From positions 95,534 to 159,533 of the forward strand of contig JAGZSY010000010.1 in NCBI GenBank assembly GCA_018380885.1: a DNA stretch of 64,000 nt. The letters run 5' to 3'. Below, one piece after another: positions 62,692-64,000 of this stretch (its first letter is position 1; each line of letters begins with the position of its first letter). A program made the translations under genes and the position numbers. This DNA is from Enterocloster asparagiformis. GTDB lineage: Bacteria > Bacillota > Clostridia > Lachnospirales > Lachnospiraceae. The notes under the pieces are model-generated. The model made no database searches, had not been told where the DNA came from, and saw only the letters and a program-made list of their open reading frames with translations.

Positions 62692-64000
62692 TCAGGAATT
62701 GTCCTCTTCCTTTCGCTTCTTGTTAAGTGCAACGAGTGCAAGGAGGATTCCCGACATCATCATGGTCAGCGTTCCCTTTACGGACGACTGTCCGGTTTTG
62801 GGCAGAGCCGCGAAGGGCACTTCACCGTCATCAATCACGGTCAGATCCGCCGATGTCAGATCCGGCATTATTGCCAAAGGTACTTCATCCTGGTTAATGG
62901 TGGTCAGTGCGCCGGGGCCGCCGGTCTCAGGCTTCGCGCTGTGAGAGCCGCCTCCGCCACTGGGGCCGCCTCCGCCGCTGCTAGAACCGCCACCTACATA
63001 CCGGAAGTTCGCTGCAAAGGTTACATCCTCAGTGAATGCTTCCTTCGTCAGATCATCGGTACTGCTGTATTTCTTATCAGCATTGCCTCTGATACTCCAG
63101 TAGTCAAACGTGTAGCGACTGTTGGCTGTTGTGGTGACATTGGCGTTCGGGGTGGCCGGTCTAACAGGGCCAACCGTGATGATCTCACCGGTCTGTGCAT
63201 CCCGCTCAAAATCCTGAATAGTATGCACTTCTACGGTTGTTCCGCCAACGCTTCCGTTTGCATTGGACTCGTATTTGATGGTGATCTGGAACTTATCCGG
63301 TATTCCATCGGGCGTGCCGGGCTTTTCGATTCCGGTTGCATCCAGTGTGTAGTAAACCTTCAGCAGGTTCTGCTCGCTGTCAGCTCCCACGGTCTTGGGT
63401 CCCTCGGTCTTCTCAAATACATAGTTCTGGTTGTTGTACGTTCTGTCTGTTGTGGTGTACGCAATATCTGTACCAAACTTCACATTGTCCTGCGCTACCG
63501 TCTCGCCGAGCTTGCCGTCGAAGTAATACTCAACCTTATAACTCAGGTCGCCGCGCTCGGTGAAGTGTGCGGTATAGGTATCCGACTCGAATACTTCCGT
63601 TGCCGGATTCTTCACAGGTGTGTAATGCTTGTTGTTCTCGCCGGTTGCTACGGTTTCTCCATTGGAATTGGTCCAGTGGGTAAATACATAGCCGTCAGCG
63701 GGTTTCGCCTCGGAGCCCTTGGGGGCGCCAGTGGCGGGGGCGATGGACTCGTTGTCGAGGGTTACGGTGCCTTTGGTGAGGTCTTCGGACTGGTAGTTTA
63801 CGATGATGTTCTCGTTCTCAATATAGAAGAATGTAATCTCCTTGTTATACGCATCCAGTACGATACTCTGCTCTCCGCTTCCTACTACACTATAGCCAGA
63901 AATTTCCGGTGCTGTCTCTTTATAGCTTTCTCCGAAGGTCTTGTTTGTTCTCGTATCTGCTGCTTTCAGGACCTTGTTCGTATCCTTCTCCAGGTAGTTC
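62692..64000 (-). CDS. LPXTG-anchored MucBP-type surface protein, 5' partial
   Basis: The frame is open to the window end; no start is visible and the GTG at 63615 is internal. The visible C-terminal 436 residues contain two MucBP-like modules (SGYSVVGSGEQSIVLDAYN and VEYYFDGKLGETVAQDNVKF with YNNQNYVFEKTEG), an InlB/Listeria-type strand segment (ADGYVFTHWTNSNGE), a Gly/Ser-rich wall-spanning region (GGGSSSGGGGPSGGGGS), then a sorting signal: LPKTG, hydrophobic helix (MMMSGILLALVAL) and a KKRKEE tail. A sortase would join it to peptidoglycan. MucBP modules commonly bind mucin or act as stalks. Confidence 0.9.
   Translation of the reverse strand, partial: NYLEKDTNKVLKAADTRTNKTFGESYKETAPEISGYSVVGSGEQSIVLDAYNKEITFFYIENENIIVNYQSEDLTKGTVTLDNESIAPATGAPKGSEAKPADGYVFTHWTNSNGETVATGENNKHYTPVKNPATEVFESDTYTAHFTERGDLSYKVEYYFDGKLGETVAQDNVKFGTDIAYTTTDRTYNNQNYVFEKTEGPKTVGADSEQNLLKVYYTLDATGIEKPGTPDGIPDKFQITIKYESNANGSVGGTTVEVHTIQDFERDAQTGEIITVGPVRPATPNANVTTTANSRYTFDYWSIRGNADKKYSSTDDLTKEAFTEDVTFAANFRYVGGGSSSGGGGPSGGGGSHSAKPETGGPGALTTINQDEVPLAIMPDLTSADLTVIDDGEVPFAALPKTGQSSVKGTLTMMMSGILLALVALNKKRKEEDNS

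Overview
The window reads as chromosomal DNA of an anaerobic, mid-to-high GC Firmicute of the Clostridia, most like the Lachnospiraceae. Pointers are two oxygen-sensitive class III ribonucleotide reductases with their activase, rubrerythrin, an NfnAB-type flavoprotein pair, AddAB instead of RecBCD, ScpAB, strong AGGAGG ribosome binding sites, frequent GTG starts, and surface proteins with LPKTG or choline-binding-type repeats. I saw no tRNA, rRNA, CRISPR array, prophage or intact insertion sequence. Most long ORFs opposite the genes are GC-driven shadows and are left out.

Layout. 1-1.5 kb: the end of a multidrug-type ABC exporter. 1.7-7.9 kb: a very large BspA-like surface protein whose signal peptide is one base out of frame with its body at a G11 tract (plus-strand C11 at 7752-7762), so it looks phase-variable or broken. 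7.9-8.6 kb: a compact Fst/par-like type I toxin-antitoxin module with a decayed second antitoxin half. 8.6-11.9 kb: a GGGtGRT protein with a NifU-like scaffold, then a MATE transporter.

12.1-24.9 kb: a large minus-strand catabolic operon (SDR, KDPG-type aldolase, creatininase-family hydrolase, two zinc dehydrogenases, an RbsABC-like ABC importer, a 2-keto-3-deoxygalactonate-type kinase and a 2-hydroxyacid dehydrogenase). A divergent FCD-type GntR regulator faces it, and a perfect TTGGTATACCAA operator lies at the operon start. The enzymes fit import of a cyclitol or unusual sugar, ring oxidation and hydrolysis to a keto-sugar acid, then phosphorylation and aldol cleavage. The substrate is inferred.

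25-30.7 kb: NfnAB, an aldose epimerase, a dihydrofolate reductase coupled to a possible ThyX-like protein, and a membrane protein. 30.7-38.2 kb: addA and addB. 39.4-51.3 kb: nucleotide and stress functions: nrdD with a fused redoxin domain, hflX, a TPR protein, dut, nrdG, mscL, small HTH regulators, mgtE and a second nrdD. Both nrdD genes have NrdR-box-like sites upstream. 51.5-64 kb: scpA/scpB, a metallophosphoesterase, a HAD phosphatase, rubrerythrin, an HTH protein with a lysine-rich repeat tail, a possible structured RNA, a D,D-carboxypeptidase with wall-binding repeats, a double-NUDIX protein, guaB and the 3' end of an LPKTG-anchored MucBP-type adhesin that runs off the window.
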